Positions 1 to 10,260 of a stretch of 64,000 nt of DNA are shown piece by piece. The notes beneath the pieces are model-generated. The model saw only the letters and a program-made list of their open reading frames with translations, was not told where the DNA came from and did no database searches. The position numbers were made by a program, and so were the translations under genes. The first letter of the stretch is position 1. Each line of letters starts with the position of its first letter. The stretch is from the NCBI RefSeq assembly GCF_016906535.1, contig NC_057371.1:1674001-1738000 (forward strand), in the 5' to 3' direction. Source of the stretch: Rhizoctonia solani (lineage: Eukaryota; Basidiomycota; Agaricomycetes; Cantharellales; Ceratobasidiaceae).

Positions 1-178
1 CCCGGGCGAGTGCATCACCAGCTACTCCGGTAGAAATTTGGAAATCTGCATAATCTTTGAGCGCAAAGATCTGGGCCTGTCTCTTGGCGGCGGGAGCAGA
101 CCGAGTCCGACTGAGAGGACGAGAAGAAACAAAGGACACGCTAGCTAGAAGGGCGTAAATAAAAAACGAGGAGACCAT
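1..178 (-). CDS. Small secreted protein, 5' end only
   Basis: The first 59 codons of a gene that runs off the left edge. Translation from the ATG at 178 begins MVSSFFIYALLASVSFVSSR, a classic signal peptide with a hydrophobic core and small residues before the likely cleavage site. It is followed by a basic linker (PLSRTRSAPAAKRQ) that could be a Kex2-type propeptide site, and then a segment containing KDYADFQIS and GVAGDALAR. I associate the KDYADFQIS...GVAG pattern with an uncharacterised family of fungal secreted proteins; that is from memory. The product is probably exported to the cell wall or medium, function unknown. The rest of the gene, including any introns, lies outside the window. 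Confidence 0.6.
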   Translation of the reverse strand, partial: MVSSFFIYALLASVSFVSSRPLSRTRSAPAAKRQAQIFALKDYADFQISTGVAGDALAR

Positions 179-1168
179 TTTGTTTGAGCTGTCGGGCTTG
201 AATTAAGAAAAGCAGTGATTCAAATGAATGGAGATCGACCCAGTCTGAAATGGGTCATACAGTGGTTAGAGTTCGACGCTTTAGAAAATACGCGTTTTGA
301 ATAAATGCTCACCGATGGAGAATAGATAATATAAGATAAAAAGTCGAGCCGGTCTAGAAAATAATAAGCAGATGCGTATCAAATAGACGCAGTCCAGGAT
401 ATTTAAGGATGACATACCGACAAAAGAGATGAACCGAAGGGTAAGGTATAAGCTCCATTCATTGCCCATTATTTATACCAAATATTAGCTTCGGGCCGGC
501 GGCCAGAGTGACCACGGTGTGCTCTTGTTTCGTTATAACTTTGGCACGCGGTAGTAGGTTTGGTTGTTACGTTCCAAGGAACACTGGTGATCGTCGCTAT
601 TCCAACCATTAAGATCTTCCGACGGTCGAAAGCTTGGCCAAAATGGAACCATGGGAATTCTGCCGTCGTCAATGCGATTATTGCATCTCCGATTGTTCGC
701 GTTATTTCACCCGATAGGCAACCCCATGTAGAACGGATACCTTTGTGATTGGTTACGGACTCTGGTATTTTCTTCCTACGATTGTGAATTGATGGCATGT
801 ATAAAGATTTGAGGGTATTGATTCATTCGAATTGGCGGAAAGCTCGTTTTTCGAATCGGTAATGTTGATCGGCGTCCCTTTCTGCTGATGGGTGTGTGAC
901 AGGTAATAGCTCATAGGTGCTTTATTCAGTTAAATGGAAGCGTTATATGCGTATATAAAGGGATATATAGGATCCATGTATTATTTATAAGTGATGTCGA
1001 TATAGCATACACGCATAGGTCATCGAATGAGACATACCATGGTAAACCACATATACTTAGCTTATATGGCGATGTCGATCATAAACACAAATGACTACTT
1101 TTCGTTCAATTTCAATTTATCAAGGCATACACAATATATGTTGACGGATGTTACTCCTTCCGTGCCTA
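179..1168. other. Gene-poor stretch upstream of the secreted protein gene
   Basis: About 1 kb between the secreted protein start and the 3' end of the beta-trefoil gene. It contains AT-rich, TATA-like stretches (around 940-1000). At 469-798 both strands stay open for 60-110 codons, but I recognise no protein there. The right half (about 1020-1168) is presumably 3' flank of the trefoil gene. Confidence 0.4.
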
Positions 1169-1830
1169 CTAAGCTTCCACGATCTTCCATAGTTGACCTT
1201 TCTGTCCCTCCGCAGGCTCTAGGTAAATCTACGAAGATAAACAGTCAGGATATGATAAGATATGCGGTCACTGCGCTGAGGATGACCTACATCGCTCGGG
1301 TTGCTAGGGGTGCTCGGTAAAGTCCAAGCAGCATTTTCATTCCAGACCTTAATCCTAGAGCACAAGTCAGACTCAGAGTATGAAGAGTTTGCTTTGCAAC
1401 CTACGAGTATTGGCCAGGCCCCGCAGAAGTCACAGCCCATAACAGGTTGTCTCCTGTTAGGCCTTGTTTTTCAGTTCTTTGGATAACACGGTTGTCGGAC
1501 TATAAAGGCAAATTTGAAGGCAGTTCAACTGGAATAGATAGAGTAGCATACCTTGAGGTTAGTGCTGTACCCGAACCAATCACTGGTGCTCGGATTGACT
1601 CCGCTGTCGTTGAAACGGATCATCTGTCCTCCGGACTGGTTCTTGATTTCAACCTTGACCTAATTTTTCGAAGCCAAGGGGAGGTAAGGCAATAAAGCAA
1701 TAGTGTATGGTAAAGTGGTGCTCACATTGCTGGAGTCATTGGCCTTCACGGTATCAGAGTCATAGAAAGCGAGACGATACGCGCTGCTGCCGACATTGGA
1801 GATCTTATAGATACCGTCGGAGATAGACAT
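1169..1830 (-). CDS. Beta-trefoil protein (ricin-B-like lectin or protease-inhibitor fold)
   Basis: Five exons read cleanly: 1830-1726, 1659-1552, 1499-1405, 1354-1291 and 1228-1169, joined by introns of 50-66 nt, giving 143 residues. The start MSISDGIYKI and the repeated pattern of short beta strands (YKISNVGSSAYRL, DNLLWAVTSAGPGQYSIKV, QLWKIVEA at the end) are typical of fungal beta-trefoil proteins such as R-type lectins and mycocypin-like inhibitors. There is no signal peptide, so the product is probably cytosolic, as in many fungal defence lectins. The fold is inferred from pattern and length; whether it binds sugar or a protease cannot be told from sequence alone. A role in defence against animals or microbes would be family-based inference. 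No frame breaks were found. Confidence 0.65.
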
Positions 1831-3284
1831 GTTTTGTAATAGACTACTGGCTGTGTTGCTTGTGGAAGAAAAACGATAGTAAACTATTGACATTAGCGTC
1901 CAGTATTTATACCTCAAGATATACATACGTACCCCAATGCATATGCTTAGAGGGTGCTGCGCTCATACGATCTACCTTACCTGCGCAGACCGCAAAGGTG
2001 CTGCAATGGAATCACCGCCCCAGTGATATGCGCCTATCGACAGAACTTGAGGCCAAAACGAACTCCGACCTACTACACGATGTGCACTACCCAACGTTAC
2101 CTACTTCGTTGGGAAGGCGAATCCCCGTCATCTCTTTCAGGAATGCGTAATATCGCTAGAATCCAGAAAGATGTACACAGTATTAAATTCCCCATAAGAA
2201 CCACCCGGCGCACAACTCGATGTGTGACGGTGTAAAGTTGTAACATTCTTGAGAAGTCGACAGATTCAACCCTCCATGTATGAGCACCTACATATCAAGT
2301 ATCTTTGGATTCGTACGTTTAACGTTGGTCAAGAAATGGTGTGCTGCACGCTTCAATCATGATCGATTTGAATGTAGGATCTGGAGCAGTGACAATGCTG
2401 GTGGAATACCAAGGCCACGGAAGACTACAGCTGTCAATGTGTCAATGTGTCCTCCCAGGCTATACACTAGGCGTAAAAGTGTAGTTTCTATCCCATTGTT
2501 CTTCTGGTTCTTGCTGCGCTCGCCATAATTCCGTTATGGAGAAGTTTGGAATGCTAAATAACGGCAGCGAACTCAGTACTGTCCTAGTCTGTTAGCAAGT
2601 GGTATTATGGTACGGGGCATCGGCCTTTAAGTTACACTACCACGAAGGAGGTTGTAGCGCATGATGCTAATTTCACCTTCAAGTTCATACGAATTGTCCT
2701 ACCGATCGGAACACTCATGCATGCGTGCGTTAGATAATAATAATGATAATAAAAAGGCCCGAACCGCTTTTGTTATTGCAGCCTCAGCATCTGAGCTACT
2801 AGTATAAGGAAGCGATGTATTTTCAATTAAATGTGCCAGACTATATGCGCTTTGGGGCATAAAAAGTTCCAAGGCTTGGTATATTGCTAGCTAAGACGTA
2901 TATGTACGCGTGTATCAAGTTTCAGGTTCATAGAGATAGCTAAAAGATGGTATCTACCGGAAGGGAGCTGTTCAATGTTCTGCGTCCGGGCCTCCGGCAG
3001 TAATTTATAGTTTATACCCTTTTACATCCAAGACCGGACCAGTGTTGACAAGGCACCGGTTTGGATGCGTTCGTCGTCTCGTTGGTAGCTGCGTTGACGC
3101 ATACGTTCAGTGAACAGTTGCAATGAGGGTCATATCCTACTAAACGCAGCGCAGGGCGCCCGCTCACACAATATGTAAGGAAATATGATCTACTTTGTAA
3201 TTACTCTTTAACTACGTTAGTAGGAAATGCAAGGTAAGATAGCGACAATAATAAGTATGTGTTATATACAAGCTGTACAAAATA
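1831..3284. other. 1.45 kb without a recognisable gene
   Basis: Open frames of 60-100 codons occur at 1860-2235 and 2280-2528, but none shows a protein signature, and no splice-joined gene could be built on either strand. It includes an AT-rich run with ATAATAATAATG-like repeats near 2735-2750. It separates the trefoil promoter from the POL1 3' end. Confidence 0.4.
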
Positions 3285-6200
3285 TCAAGCCTTTTTTGTG
3301 ATTTGCATGAACGAGAACAGTGTGCTCAATTCAACCCAGCGTCTGGCACATTGGTCCAGATATTTCTCTACACATTTTGTCATAGCGGTCAGGAAATCGT
3401 TGTTCAAGCCAACCAGAGCGATTACTTCGCCTAGAAGATTCGTTTAATGCTTTTCTATAGATTACTCGAGCAGCGCTCACCGTGTCGAGAAGTTCCCGCA
3501 GCCTTCTCTATGGCCTTGTGTCCATCAAAAAGTGATGCGTAGTACAACAGTTGGTTATATAGTTTCAAGTCGGAGTACTGGGGAAATTTCGAATGTAAGC
3601 ACCACTGATCAGAAGCCCAAGTCAAGCCGTCATTACAAACCTCGTACGACATAGGATCCTTAGCGGTACACCCCGGGTTCAGGCAGCGCTTCCCGTACAC
3701 GCTCATCCCTCGCGTTCGATGTCCACACGTGGCATCTTCACAAATCATCCCGAGTAGTAATTGTTGATCTGTTGTCGGAGCTGTGTTTCGAGTTGGACTT
3801 GTATGCTAGCCAATGTCAATTCTTCGGAGCAACCTGGACATCGCACACCGGCCGAAGTGATGACCGGCGCCTGTACAGAGTATTAATTTGGTAGAGCAAG
3901 AGATTGGACTACGGATACACACTTCGGGTGATCCTACAGAGGGGAATACTGTCGATCCTTGACATTTTCGGCACTTCACAGTGAACTGAGCAGCCTCGCG
4001 GAATCGTTCTTTATCAGGAATTTGGGAGTCAAGAGTTCTATAGGGGTCATCATCGATGACGCCGACGCTGACTTGGAAGCGTGAGGGATCCAAGCCTGAA
4101 AGGGAGATTAGGAAAGCGCTCGGAGCCTAGTTGAATGCCATACCCAAACACTCGGCTAGACGTGCACGGTCTGTGCCTTCTATAGGATCACACAAACGTT
4201 CAACAGGCGGCAGAATCTGCTGAGCGATGTAGTACTCGAAATCTACAGATTCTCACTTTCATTGCGTTGCAAAATTATATAAATTCTAGTTCTTACCTAT
4301 CTTTAACTCGCTATCAGTCTTCCGAAGTTCGTCAGGGTGGAATGCTCTGTCTGCTTGACCGGTCTTGACGGAAGTACCATCGCCTCCTAGGCAGAAGATG
4401 TAAGGTATGACATCGCCAATGCGAGCATGACCGCCACGCTCTTTCATCCGCTTTGCGACGTGCACGTGCGGCAAAGAGTTGTCCTTGGGATAGTCTTCAG
4501 GTGCTTTTCCCAATCGCTACAGAGAATACATCAGTAACGAGATTGAGGAGTTACGGTCGCGCATACCTTGAAGACAATAAAGTCGTCCATGTCTACTTTT
4601 CCGCCTCGAATATTCTCCCCATCCATCTCAAGTATTCTGTATGCGCTCAACCACTGTCTCGGCGTCGTCTCCCGACAGGATTTGGTCGAGAATATATCTG
4701 TCAATTCGTTAGGGGCAAGAATTCCGGGAGGGCTATCCTCTGCTTACCCCGAGACGTTCTTGGAAAGCATACAGTATTCTCGGCGCTTCATATCTAGACC
4801 CTTGATCTCCACAGAGGAAGCGTTCATCTCTTCGACCTTGACAGCTGCGTACTTTTTCTTCTGTAGCAACAGCATACGCCGGAATATTCCATCCAAATCG
4901 ATCTCAAGCAGGCGGTATCGATCGTTCACCGCCTTCTTGAGTTCATTCGCAATCTTGAGAGCATCCGGTAGATCCGTTACATTAGAGTTGACGAAGATGG
5001 AATCTGTGTCACCGTAAATGACGTCCAATGACAAGTTTTCGGCGAGCTCGCGAGTGTGGGTAAGAATCTCACGGCCTTTGAAGGTGGTAAGCGCGGCGAG
5101 AGGCCGAGCGTAAAACCTGGAGTGCTCGAACCAAGACAACCATACATGGAATTAGCTGTCAATTTCAGTGCCTTTTGCTTGATGTCCCACTATATGCGGC
5201 GATTTAGTATATCTATGTGTTTATATGAATAGCTAGACTCACTTGTACAAGTTGCGCCTGAGTAGCAGTCCTGTCCTTCATCAGGTTCTTGACCTGCCTT
5301 CGACGGTTGACTAGAGTGGCAAAAGACGAGGTAAAACACCTTGAGGGATACCACTATCAGGAATGGCGGGTATCTTGACTTCTCCGCTCTAATTTTTCTC
5401 TTTTAGTCAGTTAACAATACGGGGAGAGGAAATCACAAACATCATCATCCGTCTTGTCGACCGTCGTAAAGTCGATATATACTCTTGAATAATACTCGGG
5501 TACAGACTGTTAAAGTCCATGACCAGGATGTATTTATCCCACAAGCCACGCTTGGGCTCGACTAGAGTGGCAATAAGACGAGGTAAAACACCTTGAGGGA
5601 TACCACTATCAGGAATGGCGGGTATCTTGACTTCTCCGCTCTAATTTTTCTCTTTTAGTCAGTTTAACAATACGGGGAGAGGAATCACAAACATCATCAT
5701 CCGTCTTGTCGACCGTCGTAAAGTCGATGTTATACTCTTGAATAATACTCGGGTACAGACTGTTAAAGTCCATGACCAGGATGTATTTATCCCACAAGCC
5801 ACGCTTGGGCTCGAAAACGAGACCGCCCTTGTACTTGTCGCGCTTTGATTTGGCTGCTACCGGCGCAGCTCCGCCTTCATCATCGACAGCTTCGGCTTTG
5901 GCTGCAGCAGCCCCCGACTTCTTGGCCCATGTCTTGTCGGGCGGGACGTACTTCAGGCGATGGAATTCGTGCAACAAGATGTATTCGTTGCGCTCGGCAC
6001 GGCCACCGTTCAAGGTTTTTGTTCCTAAGCAACATCAGCAAAATTGGAGACCTTTGGGGAGTTCCGCCACTTACCAGGAATTTCCAGCCAAGTTTGTGAG
6101 TTGCCTAGTTAGAGGAACCATCTGGATCTTGTGGGCCAAGGCCATCTGCAGGAAAGCGTCCAGTTCACAGTGTTGAACAAAATGTAAAAGGCGGTCCGGG

Positions 6201-8560
6201 GAGCTGACAGTCGCATCAAAGAACGATGTTGTATCGTCTGGATCTATGTCCTCGCGCGTGATTTTGAGCTGGGATTGGCACATTTCTGTCAACGACCAAC
6301 TCGTCGATTGGATCATACTCTATATGATCAAGAAAATTTAGCTGGGTCAACCTGATCGGGTCGGTACACGCACCTTTGCACCATCGCTGGCCAAGTCACA
6401 AAGCAACCTGCCTTGCATGAACCTTATATTCGATCCCTGCTTGCCAATGTTCATCCATTTGCTCCGACGGAACCGGCCCAACCGGGACCAGTGCTCAAGT
6501 TTCAGTTCTCTCATCGCAAGAGCAACACGTCAAGCGTAAACCCAGAGAATTCATGCCCAACAATAACATCGGGATCGTGTTTGTGTAGCGTAGCTGTGTA
6601 ATCAAAGATTAATGGATTATTTTACTATAAGCGCATAAACGTACCCAAGAGTTGTTGAGCAACATTTTCTCGTTGGCCATTGGTTTGACCGCCGATTTTT
6701 CAGCCCTAACTTTGGCCTCGAAGCCCGCGGGTAACTTTCCTAGAGGCCTTACGACGGTATGCACCGTACTGGCGTTTCTCTGGAGGGGTCGAACGTACGC
6801 CTTTGTTGCTAGGTTCACAGCCCTTGATATCAAGCCAGCAGGGACCCATGATCTTGCGTTTTAAAACAAACAACTCGAATGCGGACGTATTTGTGCCCAA
6901 TACGCGGCTGAACGTGGCTCCCGACAGATCCATAGGTAGCATAGGCTCTACGCACAGCTCAGTGCTGGGAAGTATTCCCATAAACGAAACCACACCATCA
7001 TATCCATAAAGTACTTTCATCCATTGAGATTCGCCCTCTGGGATACGGGTTCGCCAAACGCATAACTACGAGTAACAAATTTGGCAGCCCATTTCTTGAT
7101 TCCATTTTTTTGCCTGACTCGGTCGAACTCGTCATAGACTTCGTCTTCTGTAGGTGCAGTATCCGTTTCATGTCCGAACTCTGGAGCCCAACTTGAGCTG
7201 ATTCCCAACAACAAAAAGCAACCAATCTGTGCTCACCCATTCGGTACTTTCTTGGCAACACGAACAGGTTCCGTTCAATGCCTTCGATCGCCACACAACA
7301 GCTTGCCCATTTGGTGACTTTTTCCGTGCTCTGGGCTTTATCGATTACTTTGCCTACTAGGTAAAGCCTCGAGTCCAACTCCAGATAATCCAGCCAGAAC
7401 ATTCTTAGCGATCCGTCCTCTTCAAGTGCCTTGACATCATGGGAAATGGTCCCGGGTTTGTCAGACCCGAGAGTCTCGGGTTCAGTCACGGCAGATGCAT
7501 TAAGGGATGCGTGGAGCTCAAGCCAAGCAGGCGGCTTCGTATCAACAGGTTCAACCTTGGGTTCCACTTTGACGGCGCGTCCGTTCGGAAGGACATTTTG
7601 AGGCTTGACGACTTTCGCCTTGCCTTTTCCTACCTCTGGCTCGTCCAAATCCATCTCGGCTGCCTCTTCCCAAAATCCAGCATCTCCGTCATCGTATTCG
7701 TCCCCATCATCAACAGCTAAACTGCTGAGACGATGGGTGGGCGAACTCGAGGGCTCACGTTTGGGCTTCTTAGTGGGGCTCGCGGTGGACCACTCGTTTT
7801 CCGAGGCGTCGTTCGCATCCGAGAATTGACCGTATCCGGCGTCGCTCGGAAGATCTGAGGATGGCGCTTCGGACCTGAAGACGTCCATAGGTTCGGAGCG
7901 GGTTTACGCTTTAGAGTTCCGGGAGGTTTGAACGGCCGTGGGGGTCCTCCAAACGCGGGGCGAGCTTCGTTTGGATGGGGCAGCCGACTTGGATGGCAAT
8001 GAATCCAAATTTCCAAGTAGAGAACTCATAAAGTCTTGTTCCTTTTCAGTCGAAACAACGGGCCGATAGTCTGTAATCGAGTTTTTCTCGGCATAAGCTT
8101 CATCTTTGGCTCGCTGGGCTGCTAGGGCTGCTTTCGTCTTCTTTCGTTCAGCTGTGGATTGGTGCTCAACTGTGTGCGTGAATGATCGATGTTGGTACAC
8201 AACATACCTTTGCGCTTTCTCTTTCCTCCTCGTCCTCTTCGTTATCGTCACTCTCGTAATCCTTCTCCGCCTCGAACGCGTCCATGCCATTGTCGACATA
8301 TCCGCCTCCGTCGTCATCCACAATAAAGTCATCCCTGTCCAGCCGATTTTTGACTATCTTTTTGTAATCGTCCTCGGAGACTTCGTCATATAGCTCCTCG
8401 TCTTCGGTAGACTATAAATGTGATATATAAAACACCTCGAGGCAACAGTTCAGTCCTACACTGATACGCACCTTCCATTGCTTTGATCTTCCTCCGGCTT
8501 CTCGTGCTGCTCGCAAGTCAGCCAGACGGTCTTTGACTGGTTTGGCTGCGCGCCGACTCA
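3285..8560 (-). CDS. POL1: DNA polymerase alpha catalytic subunit
   Basis: The family-B polymerase that extends RNA primers in the nuclear polymerase alpha-primase complex. The start [16 protein letters not shown] at 8560 opens an acidic, unstructured N-terminus. It is followed by a DNA pol alpha-specific region (about 7890-7240), the degraded exonuclease-like region (about 6320-6070), motif [10 protein letters not shown] (about 5780-5755), [10 protein letters not shown] (about 5160), the catalytic motif YGDTDS (about 5018-4999), KKKYAAVK (about 4850), and two C-terminal zinc clusters (CPGC near 3840; [12 protein letters not shown] to CLNPGC at 3745-3665). The last intron, 3480-3431, joins TSRHG to EVIALV and the stop is at 3285. 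The gene carries a 251/253-bp direct duplication at 5310-5813, which repeats motif A and breaks the frame. A second frame jump near 7875-7907 needs a 33-nt intron or an indel. Identity is firm; the exon model is approximate. Confidence 0.92.
5310..5813. repeat. Imperfect tandem direct duplication inside POL1 (251 + 253 bp)
   Basis: Copy A spans 5310-5560 and copy B 5561-5813, abutting exactly. Both start ACTAGAGTGGCA and end CTTGGGCTCG. Each holds the motif-A exon part, a 52-nt intron and the start of the next exon. Copy B keeps the polymerase frame. Copy A differs by small indels (AAAAGACG versus AATAAGACG; CAGTTAAC versus CAGTTTAAC; GGAAATC versus GGAATC; GATATATAC versus GATGTTATAC), which destroy it. 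Confidence 0.95.
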
Positions 8561-8766
8561 TGATTAACTATAACCAAGTAAAGACGCGTAGATTGTTTGA
8601 AGAGACACGCCGTCGCGGCTTGGCAGGTCACGTGATAGGTATTGATGAATTAAGCGCCAGGTCGATCACTCATCGGACAGAATTCTTTCCAGGCCTCGGA
8701 CGGCATAATCGTCAACATTGTAATTTATTTGACTCGTACTGAATTTTGGTACTTTATTTGAAGGCC
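8561..8766. promoter_or_regulatory. Divergent intergenic region POL1 / ZIM17
   Basis: About 206 bp between two start codons facing away from each other, so the promoters of both genes must lie here or overlap the first exons. It contains the E-box-like GTCACGTGA at about 8629. No other motif was assigned. Confidence 0.45.
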
Positions 8767-9396
8767 ATGGTAAGTGATAGCTTCAATAGTTAAATTGGGC
8801 TACCGCTTAAATTTTGTGCAGTTCCGCCAGTTTATTAGCTCCCAGACTCGTCTTCTGATCCCGACCCGTGCATCAACACACCATTACCCTCGATTTCCCC
8901 TGCAAGCGAGCTCGTCGCTCCAACAACGGCTCGCACCTCGCCCTGCCACCCAATCCCAACTTCACCACCTCTGCTCTGCGCAGAACCAAAATTCCAATGC
9001 AGGCTTGCCTCCCCCATCTGGAGAAAAGCTGGCGTTTGAGAACCCAGAGGAGCCCAGGCTATCGTTAACGTTCACTTGCACTGTAGCTAACTGTGGACAC
9101 CGCTCGTCGCACACCTTTACTAAGCGGGCATATACCAAAGGGATTGTCATAGTTCAATGTCCGGGCTGCAAAAATCGGTGAGTGGGTCATTGCCGTCCTT
9201 ACTTGCTTGGTTAACCAACACAGAACGTTTTAGACACCTTATTGCAGATAACCTCGACTGGTTCAAAGATACTGCCGGTACCGGGAAAGACGGCCGACAG
9301 AATAGGAATATCGAGGATATTATGCGCGAAAAGGGGGAAAAGGTGCAGCGAGGTGAAATCAGGGAGGGAGGAGCGCTTGAGTTTTGGGAAAACTAG
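8767..9396 (+). CDS. ZIM17: DNL-type zinc finger protein, mitochondrial Hsp70 escort (Zim17/Tim15)
   Basis: A matrix chaperone that keeps mitochondrial Hsp70 soluble during protein import. The DNL zinc-finger core is clear: FTCTVANCGHRSSHTFTK, then [22 protein letters not shown] (two CxxC-type cysteine pairs), then a short tail rich in E and G ending ALEFWEN. An N-terminal stretch rich in R, S, Q and H looks like a matrix presequence. I prefer a first exon that is only the ATG at 8767-8769, followed by a 52-nt intron (GTAAGT...TGCAG, 8770-8821); an alternative in-frame ATG lies at 8774. The second intron is 9178-9233 and splits an Arg codon. Divergent from POL1. Confidence 0.9.
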
Positions 9397-9502
9397 GCCA
9401 GAGTGAATGTATACCCCAGCTGCAATGTAGCTTATAGATCTAAATGTATTTTACGCCGATCACATAATCAGAGTTGCTTATTCACATGACTTGATTTATG
9501 AT

Positions 9503-10153
9503 CTACTCGGTTTTGGCTGCAGGTGGGACCGGCGGGATAACTTCATTCTTTTCCAACAGTTCTTCAAGCTCACCAGATTGGTGCACTTGCATATTATTAG
9601 ATAAATTGAAAAAAGATAGATGAATAGAGCTCACTGTTCATAACAATGTCACATCCACCAATAAATTGGCCATTGACATATAGCTGAGGGATGGTTGGCC
9701 ATTCGCTACGCATCATCTTCAATACCCCGCATTATCTCTCCAAGGCATTTTAAACTTACGAGTATTCCTTGATAGAGTTTCTCAGCTCCTGGTCCTCCAA
9801 AACATTATACGTTTGCATCTTCTCCTTGGGCACCTCATGCAAGCCCAAAATCTGAATGACGGCCCGAGAGAATCCACACTGAGGAATATCGGGCGTTCCT
9901 TTCATGAAAAGCACCAACGGCTTAGACTTTACCGCCTATGCAAACAAATACTTGAGTCAATATAGAATGCATCAGGCGCATAGAATCAAACGTGCATTAT
10001 CGATTGTCTTTCGGACTTCATCAGAGAGAAGGCGAACAGAAATCCTCGATGGGGTTATTACCTGTCGCTGAGCTCTAGTGATCTAATACTCCGTTAGTCA
10101 TGGGCGCAAACTCAGCTAGATCTACATACTGAACGGAGGCCAGCACGGAACAT
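9503..10153 (-). CDS. GRX5: Mitochondrial monothiol glutaredoxin
   Basis: Transfers Fe-S clusters from the Isu scaffold in the mitochondrial matrix. The monothiol active site CGFS is present ([14 protein letters not shown]), along with the [13 protein letters not shown] strand-loop, the glutathione-binding [16 protein letters not shown] segment and a GELEELLEK helix near the end; the stop is at 9503. The N-terminus, assembled across one intron, starts [15 protein letters not shown], an arginine-rich presequence. The intron at 9995-9936 only keeps the frame if it begins with GC rather than GT (IDN/AVKSKP), so a GC-AG intron is likely. Size and motifs fit the Grx5 family. It is divergent from the broken gene at 10261. 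Confidence 0.93.
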
Positions 10154-10260
10154 GGTGAAGTAGCGAGACGGCGAAAATCCACGTGACCATCAAAGCGCCC
10201 AGAACCATGGGCAGTAATAATCAGGCATTTTCCCTCTCCCACCATCTGAACTGATGTAAT

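Noticed and set aside
469..798. Overlapping open frames on both strands (109 codons minus, 62 plus)
   Set aside because: No recognisable motif, no splice partners, and both strands open at once; not enough to call a gene.
1860..2528. Several open frames of 80-96 codons
   Set aside because: No protein signature. I tried reading them as a decayed trefoil copy on either strand and found no matching blocks.
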